From the NCBI GenBank assembly GCA_017540905.1, contig JAFYAC010000006.1, forward strand, positions 1-60,483: a stretch of 60,483 bases of DNA, given 5' to 3'. The stretch comes from Kiritimatiellia bacterium. Lineage in GTDB: Bacteria; Verrucomicrobiota; Kiritimatiellia; CAIQIC01; Lenti-01. Below, piece by piece: positions 34,463 through 43,184 of this stretch (positions are counted from its first letter, which is position 1; each line of letters opens with the position of its first letter). The translations under genes and the position numbers were made by a program. Under the pieces are notes generated by a model. That model saw nothing but the letters and a program-made list of their open reading frames with translations. It did no database searches and was not told the origin of the DNA.

Positions 34463-35728
34463 ATGAACGAGAGCCGCAGAAACGCATCCGAATCCCGTAC
34501 CGGCGCAGGGGGGCGCGCGTGGCGCGTTTGGAGGGTGGTCGGGCGCATCCTCGTCGTGCTCGCGGCGGGGACGAGTTTGATGGTGCTGTTCCTGGTCGGG
34601 GGGATTGCGGTGGCGTTCCACGACGGGCTGGTGCCGCTGGCCGGGGTGTACGTTCCGTGCCTGGCGGCGTTTTGCCTGGGGCTCTTTGGGATGGTCATGG
34701 GGTGGGCGTGCGGGCTGCGGAGATGGGTGCGGCGTGCGGGAGGGGTGGTGGTCGCGGCGGCGGTGGGGGTCGCCTTGGCGGCCGGCGTCCATGACTGGTA
34801 TGCCAGGACGCGGTATCCGGCCGTGGGGGAAACGGGCCGGGTGGATTGGGAGCGGTACCGGCCCTTCGCGGTGTCCAACGCGCTCCCGCGATGCGAGGCC
34901 CCCGGCGAATACCGCTTCCGCGACGGCGGACCGGCCCTGCGCGCCGCGCATGCGCTCTATCCCGTCGCGGCGGCGGCGGTCCAGGCGCTCGGTTCCCCCG
35001 AAGGCTACACCGGGAGCAACGAGTGGCGGCGGCTCTCGCACGGCGGATCGGACGATCTCTTCGAGAGGCTCTACCGCGACGACCCGTGGGGCGGCCTCCG
35101 GTGCGATGCGGTGTTCGGTCTGGCCCCCTCGCCGGAGCAGGAGGGGAAGGCGGCGGAGCGCGGGGTGGCGTTCGTGCGGACGGCGGTGGCGCGGGACGCG
35201 TTCGTGTTCTTCGTGAACGCGGCGAACCCGGCGACGAACCTGACGTCGGGGCAGATCCGCGACATCTATTCCGGCCGCGCCACGGCCTGGCGCGACCTGG
35301 GAATCGACTTCGGCGCGCCGCTGGTCGCCTACCAGCGCAACCGGAACAGCGGCAGCCAGACGATGCTGGAGCGCATCATGGGGGATGTGCCGCCGGCGGC
35401 GGCGCCGAAGGAGCGGCGGAGCGACGGAATGGGCGGGATTTTCTCGGCAGTGGCGGACTACCGCAACCAACCCGGCGCAATCGGCTTCAGCTTCCGCTAC
35501 TACGCGACGGAGTTGGTGGCGGCGGGCGAGACGCGGCTGCTCTCGATCGACGGGGTCGCGCCGACGCCGGACAACATCCGCTCCGGGAGATACCCCTTCA
35601 TCGCCGACGCCTACCTCGTGACGGCGGGGGAGCGCAGCCCGGACACGCGGCGGCTGGCGGAGTTCCTGGTCTCCCCGGAAGGGCGCGCGCTCGTGGAAGC
35701 GGTGGGGTATGTGGCGCCGGGTCCGTAG
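34463..35728 (+). CDS. Membrane-anchored PstS-like substrate-binding protein
   Basis: 421 residues. Three hydrophobic helices at the N-terminus (about 25-45, 55-75, 90-110) precede a PBP-II/PstS-like domain: AHALYPVAAAAVQAL, SHGGSDDLF, RDAFVFFVNAANPATNLTSG (family form: D.i.v.vN..Np...lt..ql..if.G), YSGRATAWRDLGIDFGAPLV and NRNSGSQTMLE. The N-R-x-S-G-x-x-x-x-F/M loop is that of phosphate-binding proteins. An exported binding domain fixed to a multi-helix anchor is unusual. No pst transporter genes are nearby. Confidence 0.75.
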   Translation: MNESRRNASESRTGAGGRAWRVWRVVGRILVVLAAGTSLMVLFLVGGIAVAFHDGLVPLAGVYVPCLAAFCLGLFGMVMGWACGLRRWVRRAGGVVVAAAVGVALAAGVHDWYARTRYPAVGETGRVDWERYRPFAVSNALPRCEAPGEYRFRDGGPALRAAHALYPVAAAAVQALGSPEGYTGSNEWRRLSHGGSDDLFERLYRDDPWGGLRCDAVFGLAPSPEQEGKAAERGVAFVRTAVARDAFVFFVNAANPATNLTSGQIRDIYSGRATAWRDLGIDFGAPLVAYQRNRNSGSQTMLERIMGDVPPAAAPKERRSDGMGGIFSAVADYRNQPGAIGFSFRYYATELVAAGETRLLSIDGVAPTPDNIRSGRYPFIADAYLVTAGERSPDTRRLAEFLVSPEGRALVEAVGYVAPGP

Positions 35729-35844
35729 GGGGGGCGGCGGCTTGGGGGTGGCTAGATTTCTAGATATTTGGATGCCTAGATGTCTAGCGTTCCCCCCCAT
35801 GCCACGCGCATGCCCGCCGCTCCATCCAAGCCGCCCGCGCGATT

Positions 35845-37392
35845 CTAGCGGGTCCCGGTCCAGGAGAGATTGGCGGGCAGCATGCCGGCTTGCATGAGGC
35901 CGGCCAGGAAGTCGAAGATTTCCGCGAGCGTTTCCGGATCGCCGCCGGGGAAGTAGGTGGAAAGCACCCGTCCGACGCGGATGGGCCCTGCGGCCAGCGC
36001 ATTCCCCCCGCCCTCCACCCGCTCGACGCGGCCGTTGAACAGCACCGCCAGGCGTCCGTCCGGGCCGACGGACGCCGAGAGCGCGGCCAGCGCCTCGCGG
36101 TCCGCGGGTTCGGGCTCGACGCAGAGGGCGGGGCGTCCATCCCCATCCCTCTCCGTGCGCACGGATGCCACGCGGTCGAACCGGACCCCGCCCCCGCGCA
36201 CGAGGCACCACGGCCGCCACGCCCGCCGTCCCTCCCCGTCCTCCACGGGTTCCAGGGCCGCGGCGTACCCGTCGGGGACCGCCAGACCGTCCAGACTCGG
36301 GATGTCATCGCCGGTATCGGCCGGTCCGCCGGGGATGGCGGCCCAGGCGCGGCCGGATGGGGTGTCGACGGTCTGGTATCCCTCGTCCGGCGCCGGGCCG
36401 TCGAGCCAATCCGCCACCCGCTGCGCGCTGTCCACAGCGACCGCCCGGAAGGTCAGTTCCTGCGGAACTTGGAGCCGGACGAGGAGGTACTGCTGCCCGA
36501 TCGGACGCATGGGGAACAGGGTGACCGCGATGGCGTCTTCCCCCTCGGGACGGATCTCGATCGGCAGCGCCTTGGGCCCGATGACATGCCGGTACCGCCG
36601 CTCCATGTCCGCCATCGCCCGTTCCCGGGCCTCGGCCACGGTGAGGTCGGACCCGGGCAGCGGCTTGACGGAGTACAGATGGGTGGGGGCGGTCGGGTGC
36701 AGGGCATCCGCGACGGCCTTGGCCTGCTCTTCGTCGGCGCTGCAGGGGATGCGGAGGGTGCCCGGCGGGAACAGCAGGCTCGTCCGCCCCAGCGTCGCCA
36801 CGCCCAGCAGCCGGCCGTCGGCGACCGCGGCGAGGCGTCCCCAGGACTTGCCCCCGCGCGCGGCCAGGGGCTTGCCGGGCGCGAACCGGCGGAACCACTT
36901 CGCCGCGCGGCGCACCCCGTCGGAGCCCAGCGAGAACGACAGGCGCGGACGGTCCCCGAACCAGGGCTTTTCGAGGCGGACGTCGAGCACGTCGCCGTCA
37001 TCGAACCCCGCCTTGCGGAAAACGTACAGCGGCGCGAAGACCTCGGCGTCCCCGACCACGCGCCGTTCGAGCAGCAGATCGCACCGCGGGCGGTCGCCGA
37101 AGGTGCGCAACCGCGCGAGCTCCTCCTCGCCGGGCGCCTCCCCGGTCCGCCGCCAGAGGGGCGCCGCGCCCTCCCCGCCTGCGACCGCCTCGTACCCTTC
37201 GGGGAGCGGCCGGCCCGCCCCGAAAATCGCCCCGAGGTCCGCCGACTCGTCCACGGCGCGGAACTCGACATGCACGCGCTCCGCCCCGGCATACGCGACC
37301 TCGTCGCCGCCTGCCGTCCGTCCGCCCGCGAAGAGCAGCAGCGCGGCCAGCGCCGCCCGTCCGCCGGAAACCGTGAACCGATGATTCTCCAT
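35845..37392 (-). CDS. Exported protein with SecD P1-head-like domain
   Basis: 515 residues from the ATG at 37392 (37401 also possible), with a signal peptide (ALAALLLFAGGRTAGG). Two parts resemble the periplasmic P1 region of SecD: an early ERRYRHVIGPKALPIEIRPEG (SecD has 'I..Rvn..Gv.e..I...G..rI.V'). The end reads LAVLFNGRVERVEGGGNAL...LAGLMQAGMLPANLS, close to SecD's 'AI.LDG.v.saP...a..La..L..GaLP..l'. No SecD membrane helices follow. It may be an orphan relative; function unknown. Confidence 0.55.
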   Translation of the reverse strand: MENHRFTVSGGRAALAALLLFAGGRTAGGDEVAYAGAERVHVEFRAVDESADLGAIFGAGRPLPEGYEAVAGGEGAAPLWRRTGEAPGEEELARLRTFGDRPRCDLLLERRVVGDAEVFAPLYVFRKAGFDDGDVLDVRLEKPWFGDRPRLSFSLGSDGVRRAAKWFRRFAPGKPLAARGGKSWGRLAAVADGRLLGVATLGRTSLLFPPGTLRIPCSADEEQAKAVADALHPTAPTHLYSVKPLPGSDLTVAEARERAMADMERRYRHVIGPKALPIEIRPEGEDAIAVTLFPMRPIGQQYLLVRLQVPQELTFRAVAVDSAQRVADWLDGPAPDEGYQTVDTPSGRAWAAIPGGPADTGDDIPSLDGLAVPDGYAAALEPVEDGEGRRAWRPWCLVRGGGVRFDRVASVRTERDGDGRPALCVEPEPADREALAALSASVGPDGRLAVLFNGRVERVEGGGNALAAGPIRVGRVLSTYFPGGDPETLAEIFDFLAGLMQAGMLPANLSWTGTR

Positions 37393-37503
37393 GCCGCGCA
37401 TCCTACCGCAGTCCCCGCCCCCGCCGCAAGACGCAAAATCCACCGCCGGCACAATCCGCGATACCATGGAAAACCCCATGCGGAAGCCATCGTTTCCGCT
37501 TCG

Positions 37504-37545
37504 GTTTTCCAACCATTGGAAACTTTTTTTCCAATCATTGGAAAA
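37504..37545. repeat. Module-F palindromes
   Basis: GTTTTCCAACCATTGGAAAC (37504-37523) and TTTTCCAATCATTGGAAAA (37527-37545). The second is a perfect 9+1+9 palindrome. The same pair plus a third copy sits inside the coding sequence at 49594-49665. Confidence 0.85.
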
Positions 37546-37671
37546 CTCCCGCGCGGCGCGACCTCGGCCACTATCCCCCGGGCGTGCTCCCCGTACTCTC
37601 CCCCGTCGATTACCTCGCCGCCTCCGGCGCCATCGGATGGGGGGTAGAGCGGTTCCAGAAATACTGTGGCT

Positions 37672-37866
37672 GACCCCGGAAGTCGCGCGATGCTTGTTCA
37701 GAAGGTCTTGCGCCACTTCCGGGGGTGCGGCATCCTGCCGCGCCGCTTGTCCAAGTCCATGGCGCGGCTGAAAGCCGCACCTCCCAGGGGGGGGCACCCA
37801 CCAGGTCGCGCGGAAGCGCGACCCTCCCGGTGCGCTCTCCACGGGGACGCGCTTCTGCGCGTCCGC
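37672..37866. repeat. Reversed module B and module C
   Basis: 37672-37745 is the reverse complement of the module-B hairpin unit (CCACTTCCGGGGGTGCGGCA...). 37800-37866 is module C (GGTCGCGCGGAAGCGCGACC and GGACGCGCTTCTGCGCGTCC type). The gap 37393-37987 holds no gene. Confidence 0.75.
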
Positions 37867-37987
37867 GAAAGAAAAGGTGGCGACAGAATGGACGGCGGCC
37901 ACACCATTTCTGGAAACGCTCCAGGTGCGGACGCCATGTGGGGGGGGGCGGGGAGGCCACGGGGGCCGGCCCCGCCCCGGGCGGGGC

Positions 37988-39112
37988 TCACTTGATGGAG
38001 AACTGGAGGCCGAGGTGGATGTTGATGGCGTTGTCGGCGAAGCGGTCCTCCGGTGCGAAGGTCTTCTGGGCGGCGGGGAGTTTGTTGGTGGCCGTCTTGT
38101 CGGCCATGACTTCGTTCGCGGCGGTGTCGTCGAAGCGGGTGTAGTCGAGGGAGGCCAGGCGGTCGAGTTCGTTCGCGTTGATCTCCAACGTCAGGTGCGA
38201 TTCGGCGGTGCTGCCGAGGCCGGTCTGGAGGACGGTGAGGTTCTGGACGCCGTCGAACTGCATCGTCAGGCGGCCGATTTCGTCGAAGGACAGGGCGATG
38301 GTGCGGGTGTCGGCGTCCTGGTCGGACAGGGTGACGACGGGCGGACGGCGTTGTCGATGAGGTCCTTGGGCTCGTAGGATTCGGGGCCGATGCGGTGGGC
38401 GTAGACCTTGCGGAGGGCGTCCGCCCCCTCGGAGTCGCCCCGCACGGCGAGCTTGAGGAATTCGTCGTGGCAGCGGACGGCCTCGGCCTGGCCGGCGTTG
38501 ATGAGGTTGGTGGAGATCCGGTCGGCGTGGAAGGCGTCGAAGTCGATGTCCCCTTCGTAGTCCTCGAGCGGTGATCAGGCCGTCCGGGACGCTCTTGCCT
38601 TCGAGCTGCGCGAGGAAGATCTTGCCGGCGGCGAGGATGGCGGGGTCGCCATTGGCGGCCTGCTTGAGCTCGGCGAGGTTCGCGAGGATGGCCTCGGCCT
38701 TCGCGGCGGCTTTGGCGGCGGTGACCTTCGCGGAGAAGTCCCCGACGAGGCGGTCGATGGCTTCCTTGACCATGACGATGCGCCGCGCCGTGAGCGGCTT
38801 GCCCTGGTTGTAGTCCTCCATGAGCATCGCCTTCCGGACGGACTCGGGAATCCGGTCCTCGCCGCCGAAGACGCGGGCGACGGCCTGCTTGAAGAGGGAG
38901 CGGGTGCGGTCGTTGACCGCCCAGTCGGTTTCGTCGCGGAATCAGTTGTGGATGAAATCCCTCTTCGTGGTGTCGACCTTCAGGATCTTGCGGCCGTCGA
39001 GGGGCTTGTCGACGCTGGCGGAAATGACCGCCTTACCCTCCCCGGCGTCGACGCGCTGCTGGGCGAAAGAGGCGAAGGCGTTGAAATGGACGTTGTCGAA
39101 ATTGACTGGCAT
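37988..39112 (-). pseudogene. Disrupted conserved protein (in-frame stop, two frameshifts)
   Basis: Begins MPVNFDNVHFNAFASFAQQR at 39112. An in-frame TGA at 38944-38942 interrupts it. Reading continues in the same frame (FRDETDWAVNDRTRSLFKQ...). Near 38570 the frame shifts by one, so that LEDYEGDIDFDAFHADRI... is restored only in another frame, and near 38340 it shifts back to VVTLSDQDADTRTIALSF. The end is intact (...NIHLGLQFSIK). Repaired, it would be about 374 residues, a soluble protein of unknown family. Three lesions suggest decay or a badly sequenced stretch. Confidence 0.7.
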
Positions 39113-39251
39113 GGCGTGGTCTCCTTGGGTTCGTTCTCTGCCCATTCTACACGAAAAGCGGGGGAGGTTACAAAAAACATGCGCGCCGGGGGATGGGGCG
39201 AACCGTGCAAGGTTGCGGAGAAGCTTTCCCGTGCCGCGAACGGCCGCAATG

Positions 39252-39280
39252 TTGACTTGGGGGGCGGGGAGCCGTACTCT
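39252..39280 (+). promoter_or_regulatory. Promoter of the 39308 gene
   Basis: TTGACT at 39252-39257, 17 bases, TACTCT at 39275-39280. The gene starts 27 bases later with an SD (ACGAGGA). Confidence 0.5.
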
Positions 39281-39307
39281 GGCGGGCGCAAAACAACGAG
39301 GACGCAA

Positions 39308-40396
39308 ATGAGAAAACGCTTTTCCATCCTTCACGCCGCCATCGTCCTGGCGCTGGCCGCCACCGCGGGCCGGCCGGGGCTCGCCGACGAGGGCGCCGCC
39401 CATCCGCTTTTCTCGGCGGAGCCGCCGTCGCCAGAGGCGCTCGCGTTCCTGCGGGACGCGTACCTGCCGGCGCTCGCCGCCAACGACATCCAGCAGGCGC
39501 TCGCGCTGACCGACATGCGGGGCTTCCGGCAATACCTGCTCGACGTGCGCATGCGCGAGGTGAAGGCCAACATGCCCGACATGACCCCCGAGCAGGAACG
39601 GGAGCTCTCCGCTTTCTACCAGACCAACAACCTCGCGCCCGCCAACCTCGCCGCCATCGTCGGCGACAGCCTCGTGCAGGGGCGCTACACCGGCCTGAAG
39701 TGGGAGTCCGCCTCCTTCGCGCCCGCCCCCGAGCCGCTCCAGGGCTACGCGGTGCAGGTCGGCGCGACCGATCCCTCCGGGCGGCACCAGAGCGTGCTCG
39801 TCGGCATCAAGCAGCTCGGCGACCAGTGGGCCGTCGCCCCGGAAATCCCGATGGACATCTCGTTCCGCGTCGCCGCCGCCCGGAAGGCCGGGATGGCGGA
39901 CATCCCGATGCCGGAACCGGTGGCCGCGCTCGCGACCGCCTTCTGGAACGCCTGCAAGGAGGGGGACCCCGAGACGGCGTACTCCCTGTTCGGGCCCGAC
40001 TACCGCTCGCGCATCCCGCTGCTCGGCTTCCTCGGCATCTACCAGGAGCTCGTCGACCGCATCGGGCTGCCCGAGAACTGGACCCCGGGACCCTGCCGGC
40101 CGCTGCCCGGCGACCGCATCGGGATCGGGTTGGACGTGTCCGGCGCCAAGGGCAAGACCGCCGCCATCATGACGTTCCGCAAGATGGGGCAGACGTGGGT
40201 GCTCGACGAGGCGCAGTTCCGTCCGCCTTCCGCCGCCAACCGCAGCGCCGCGGCGCAATCGCGCGCCCACGCGGCGGCCAACGCCGCGGCCGCGCCGGGC
40301 GGCGCGCCCGTCGTCGAGGCGCCGGCCGGGGCGGACGACCCGGAGTCGGCCTTCCCCGCCTTTTCGGGACCGGAGCAACCCGTCGGGCCGGAATGA
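39308..40396 (+). CDS. Exported protein of unknown function
   Basis: 362 residues. A signal peptide is clear (MRKRFSILHAAIVLALAATA). The mature part alternates helical and strand segments. Two related halves are suggested by ALAANDIQQALALTDMRGF and FWNACKEGDPETAYSLFGPDY, an 'NTF2/DUF4019-like' look. Each is followed by a residue-rich beta section ending in GDQWAVAPE and GQTWVLDEA. The C-terminus is Ala/Pro-rich. The fold suggestion is tentative. It overlaps the next gene by an ATGA. Confidence 0.6.
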   Translation: MRKRFSILHAAIVLALAATAGRPGLADEGAAHPLFSAEPPSPEALAFLRDAYLPALAANDIQQALALTDMRGFRQYLLDVRMREVKANMPDMTPEQERELSAFYQTNNLAPANLAAIVGDSLVQGRYTGLKWESASFAPAPEPLQGYAVQVGATDPSGRHQSVLVGIKQLGDQWAVAPEIPMDISFRVAAARKAGMADIPMPEPVAALATAFWNACKEGDPETAYSLFGPDYRSRIPLLGFLGIYQELVDRIGLPENWTPGPCRPLPGDRIGIGLDVSGAKGKTAAIMTFRKMGQTWVLDEAQFRPPSAANRSAAAQSRAHAAANAAAAPGGAPVVEAPAGADDPESAFPAFSGPEQPVGPE

Positions 40397-40767
40397 AATA
40401 CCCGCGGCTGGAACAGTGGGCCGAAAGCGAGGTTCGGGCCCTCAAGCGCAGGCTGGGGCCCGAGGTCGCACGGCATGCGGAGGGGGTGCCGGTGGTGTGC
40501 TTTCCGGCCCCCACGCGCGAGATGGTGGAGGAAGAGGGGCTGGAACCCGACCTGCTGGGGCTTTTCGTGGGGCCCGCGCTCGACGAGGCGGAGGGGCTCG
40601 ACGATCCGCTGCCGCCGGAGATCCTCCTTTTCCTGGAAAACATCTGGGACTACGCCGAGGGGGACTCGGAGGTTTTCCGCGAGGAGGTCCGGCGGACCTA
40701 CCTGCACGAGCTGGGGCACTATCTGGGGCTGGAAGAGGGGGATATGGAGGAGAGGGACTTGGACTGA
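40393..40767 (+). CDS. Small zincin-like metallopeptidase
   Basis: 124 residues. Carries the metal site HELGHYLG near residue 105, preceded by FREEVRRTYL. The upstream DPLPPEILLFLENIW matches the 'metallopeptidase family / DUF1025 (PF06262)' proteins, which have the same size and an HExxHxxG at the end. Substrates of the family are not well known. It is coupled to the exported protein upstream by an ATGA overlap and runs convergently towards truB. Confidence 0.82.
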   Translation: MKYPRLEQWAESEVRALKRRLGPEVARHAEGVPVVCFPAPTREMVEEEGLEPDLLGLFVGPALDEAEGLDDPLPPEILLFLENIWDYAEGDSEVFREEVRRTYLHELGHYLGLEEGDMEERDLD

Positions 40768-40776
40768 GGAGGACGG

Positions 40777-41520
40777 TCAGGGAAGCATGGCCAGGGCGGC
40801 GGGGAGGGGGATTACGCGGGGGGCCAGGGCGGAGGCGTCGGGGAGGGCGAGGAGGGTTTCGAGGGGCGTGGCGGCGTCGAGGGTGAAGGGGCCGGACTGG
40901 AGGCGGCGCAGGCTGGCAAGGTGGGCGCCGCAGCCTAGGGATTGGCCGATGTCGTGGACCAGGGTGCGGATGTAGGTGCCCTTGGTGCATTCGACGCGGA
41001 AGCGGGCGGTCGGCGGGGTGTAGTCGAGGAGGTCGAAGCGGTAGATGTGGATGAAGCGGGGCTTGCGGTCGACGGTCTCGCCCTGGTGGTGGAGTTTGTA
41101 GAGGGGGACGCCGCCCACCTTGATGGCCGAGACCATCGGCGGGGTCTGCATCTGGTCGCCCAGGCGGGCCTCCATCTGTGCGCGGAGGGCGTCGGCGGTG
41201 ACCGCGGCGACGGTCTCGGGCGGGGCTTCGGAGACGATGCGGCCTTCGGCGTCCTGGGTGTCGGTCTCGATGCCCAGGCAGAGGGTGCCTTCGTAGGTTT
41301 TGTCGTGGCCCATGACGCGGTCGGATATCTTGGTCGCCTTGCCCAGCAGGATGACGAGCAGGCCCGTGGCCGAGGGATCGAGGGTGCCACCGTGGCCGAC
41401 TTTCGGGATGCGGAAGCGTTTACGTATGCGCGCGACGACGTCGTGGGAGGTGTGGTCGGCGGGTTTGTCCACCAGGAGGACGCCGTCGAGGGGGGTGAGG
41501 GGGGGGGCGGATGTGTTCAT
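40777..41520 (-). CDS. truB: tRNA pseudouridine-55 synthase
   Basis: 247 residues from the ATG at 41520. TruB signatures: LLVDKPADHTSHDVV, VGHGGTLDPSATGLL with catalytic Asp48, and KTYEGTLCLGIETDTQDAEG. Further: QTPPMVSAIKVGGVPLYKL (the Q.PP..SA.k..G..ly motif), and KGTYIRTLVHDIGQSLGCGAHL. It makes pseudouridine 55 in the T-loop of tRNAs. Shorter than E. coli TruB (about 314) because the C-terminal PUA-like extension is absent, which is common. Confidence 0.95.
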   Translation of the reverse strand: MNTSAPPLTPLDGVLLVDKPADHTSHDVVARIRKRFRIPKVGHGGTLDPSATGLLVILLGKATKISDRVMGHDKTYEGTLCLGIETDTQDAEGRIVSEAPPETVAAVTADALRAQMEARLGDQMQTPPMVSAIKVGGVPLYKLHHQGETVDRKPRFIHIYRFDLLDYTPPTARFRVECTKGTYIRTLVHDIGQSLGCGAHLASLRRLQSGPFTLDAATPLETLLALPDASALAPRVIPLPAALAMLP

Positions 41521-42048
41521 GGCCGGAGAGGATGCCGAAAGGGAAGTGAAAAGGGAAGAGTGAAAAGTGAGAGAGCAGTGACAAGTGAAAAGTGAAAAGT
41601 GAAAAGATGCGGTGCGCCCGCTGACGCGGGCGGGAAGTGGAAAAGAATGCGGGCGGGGCGCCCGCGCTCCGACAGAGGTGAGGAAGCGTGGGAGGTGCGC
41701 GCTCGGGGGGGGGCAGTTGGCCTTGCGCCGGGCGCTACGGGAGGAAGGCGGGAGGAGTTTCCATGAGGGGGAACATGGGAAAAAGACGTGGGGAAGGCAT
41801 GTGTTTTCCTTGATATCGCGAGTGGGAGGGGACGGGGGGAGGGATGCGGGAGGGAGGGCAACCGGGGCGCCGCCAGAAGACTGGGCCGCAACTGGGCAGT
41901 GCAAGGGAGGGGGGCTCCCCACGTGCCGTCGCCGGGAGCGGGGAGTTGACCGGGCAAAGGTCCCAGCGGGTGGCCGCGGGATGGGGGGCTCGGGGGGCGG
42001 AGCCACCCGTCGTTTGCACCATGCGCGGCCGGTGCCGGCGTGGCGGGA
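41521..42048. other. Gap between truB and aroB
   Basis: About 530 bases with no supportable gene. It contains GTGAAAAGTGAAAAGTGAAAAG tandem text at about 41582-41606, a GCGGTGCGCCCGCTGACGCGG phrase related to the 33.8-34.3 kb array, a GCGGGCG-GGGC-GCCCGC stem at about 41650, and G-rich sequence with no clear structure. Confidence 0.6.
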
Positions 42049-42077
42049 TTGACTTTGGCGGGGAATGGGGTTATGGA
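42049..42077 (+). promoter_or_regulatory. aroB promoter
   Basis: TTGACT at 42049-42054, 17 bases, TATGGA at 42072-42077, ATG at 42089. The predicted leader is only about 5 bases. Confidence 0.55.
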
Positions 42078-42088
42078 TTGACCCCGCT

Positions 42089-43183
42089 ATGTTGATTGAA
42101 CGAACAGTGGAGTTGGGCGCGCGGGCGTACCCGGTGTGGATCGGGGACGGGGCGTACGGGGCCATGGCCGGGTTGCTGGAGGGGAAGCGCGGGGTGGTGG
42201 TCACGGACCGGAAGGTGTTGGAGGCGCAAGGGGGGCGGTTGGCGGAGCTGGGGGTGGAGGGGTGGCCGAGGTGGGTGCTGGAGGGCGGGGAGGGGTCGAA
42301 GGCTTGGGGGGAAGTGGGCGAGTTGCTGGAGTTTTGCGCGGAGGCGGGGTTGGACCGGGGGAGTTGGCTGGTGGCGTTCGGGGGGGGCGTGGTGGGGGAT
42401 GTTACGGGGTTCGCGGCGGCTTGCTGGATGAGGGGCGTCCAGTTCGTGCAGGTGCCGACGACGCTGCTGGCGATGGTGGACAGTTCGGTGGGGGGAAAAA
42501 CGGGGGTGAATCTGCGCGCGGGGAAGAATCTGGCGGGGGCGTTCTGGCAGCCGCAGGCGGTGGCGGCGGACCCGGCGGTGCTGGGGTCGCTGGTGGAGCG
42601 GGAGTACCGGTCGGGGCTCGCGGAGGCGGTCAAGATGGCGCTCGGGCTGGATGCGGGGTTCTTTTCGTGGCTGGAGGGGCACGCGGAGGAGGTGGCGGCG
42701 CGGGAGGCGGGGGCGGTGGCGCACGTGGTTTCGGAATCGGTGCGGCTGAAGGCGGGGGTGGTCGCGGAGGACGAGCGGGAGCGGTGCGGGCGGCGGGCGC
42801 TGCTGAATCTGGGGCATACGGTGGGGCACGGACTGGAGGCGGGGTCGGGGTACGCGCTGGCGCACGGGGAGGCGGTGGCGCTGGGGCTGCTGCCGGTGCT
42901 GGAGCTGTCGGTGGAGCGGTGCGGGATGCCGCGGGAGGAGGCGGAGCGGGCGCGGGCGTTGCTGGAGAGGCTGCATCTGGTGGAGGCGCGGGTTCCGGCT
43001 GGGACGCGCGGGGCGGCGGTGTGGGAGGCGATGCGGCGGGACAAGAAGTCGGCGGGCGGGGAGGTGCGGTATGTGCTGCTGCGGGGGATCGGGGAGGCGC
43101 TGGCGCCGGCGGCGGTGGAGGGGGCGGGAGAAAAGTGGGTGGAGGGGTGGGTGGAACGGCTTTCGGCGGGGGAAGGAGCGTGA
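42089..43183 (+). CDS. aroB: 3-dehydroquinate synthase
   Basis: 364 residues. Family motifs: FGGGVVGDVTGFAA (NAD binding), VQVPTTLLAMVDSSVGGKTG, VNLRAGKNLAGAFWQP, GLAEAVKMAL, LLNLGHTVGHGLE (metal-binding His) and ALAHGEAVALG. It converts DAHP to 3-dehydroquinate in the shikimate pathway, using NAD+ and a divalent metal. Start chosen at MLIERTVELG, just behind the promoter. GC at third positions is extreme. It is followed 1 base later by the next gene. Confidence 0.95.
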   Translation: MLIERTVELGARAYPVWIGDGAYGAMAGLLEGKRGVVVTDRKVLEAQGGRLAELGVEGWPRWVLEGGEGSKAWGEVGELLEFCAEAGLDRGSWLVAFGGGVVGDVTGFAAACWMRGVQFVQVPTTLLAMVDSSVGGKTGVNLRAGKNLAGAFWQPQAVAADPAVLGSLVEREYRSGLAEAVKMALGLDAGFFSWLEGHAEEVAAREAGAVAHVVSESVRLKAGVVAEDERERCGRRALLNLGHTVGHGLEAGSGYALAHGEAVALGLLPVLELSVERCGMPREEAERARALLERLHLVEARVPAGTRGAAVWEAMRRDKKSAGGEVRYVLLRGIGEALAPAAVEGAGEKWVEGWVERLSAGEGA

Positions 43184-43184
43184 C

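Noticed and set aside
38942-38944. In-frame TGA as selenocysteine or stop recoding
   Set aside because: Two frameshifts follow in the same gene, and TGA ends many genes here in ATGA overlaps. Decay or sequence error is simpler.
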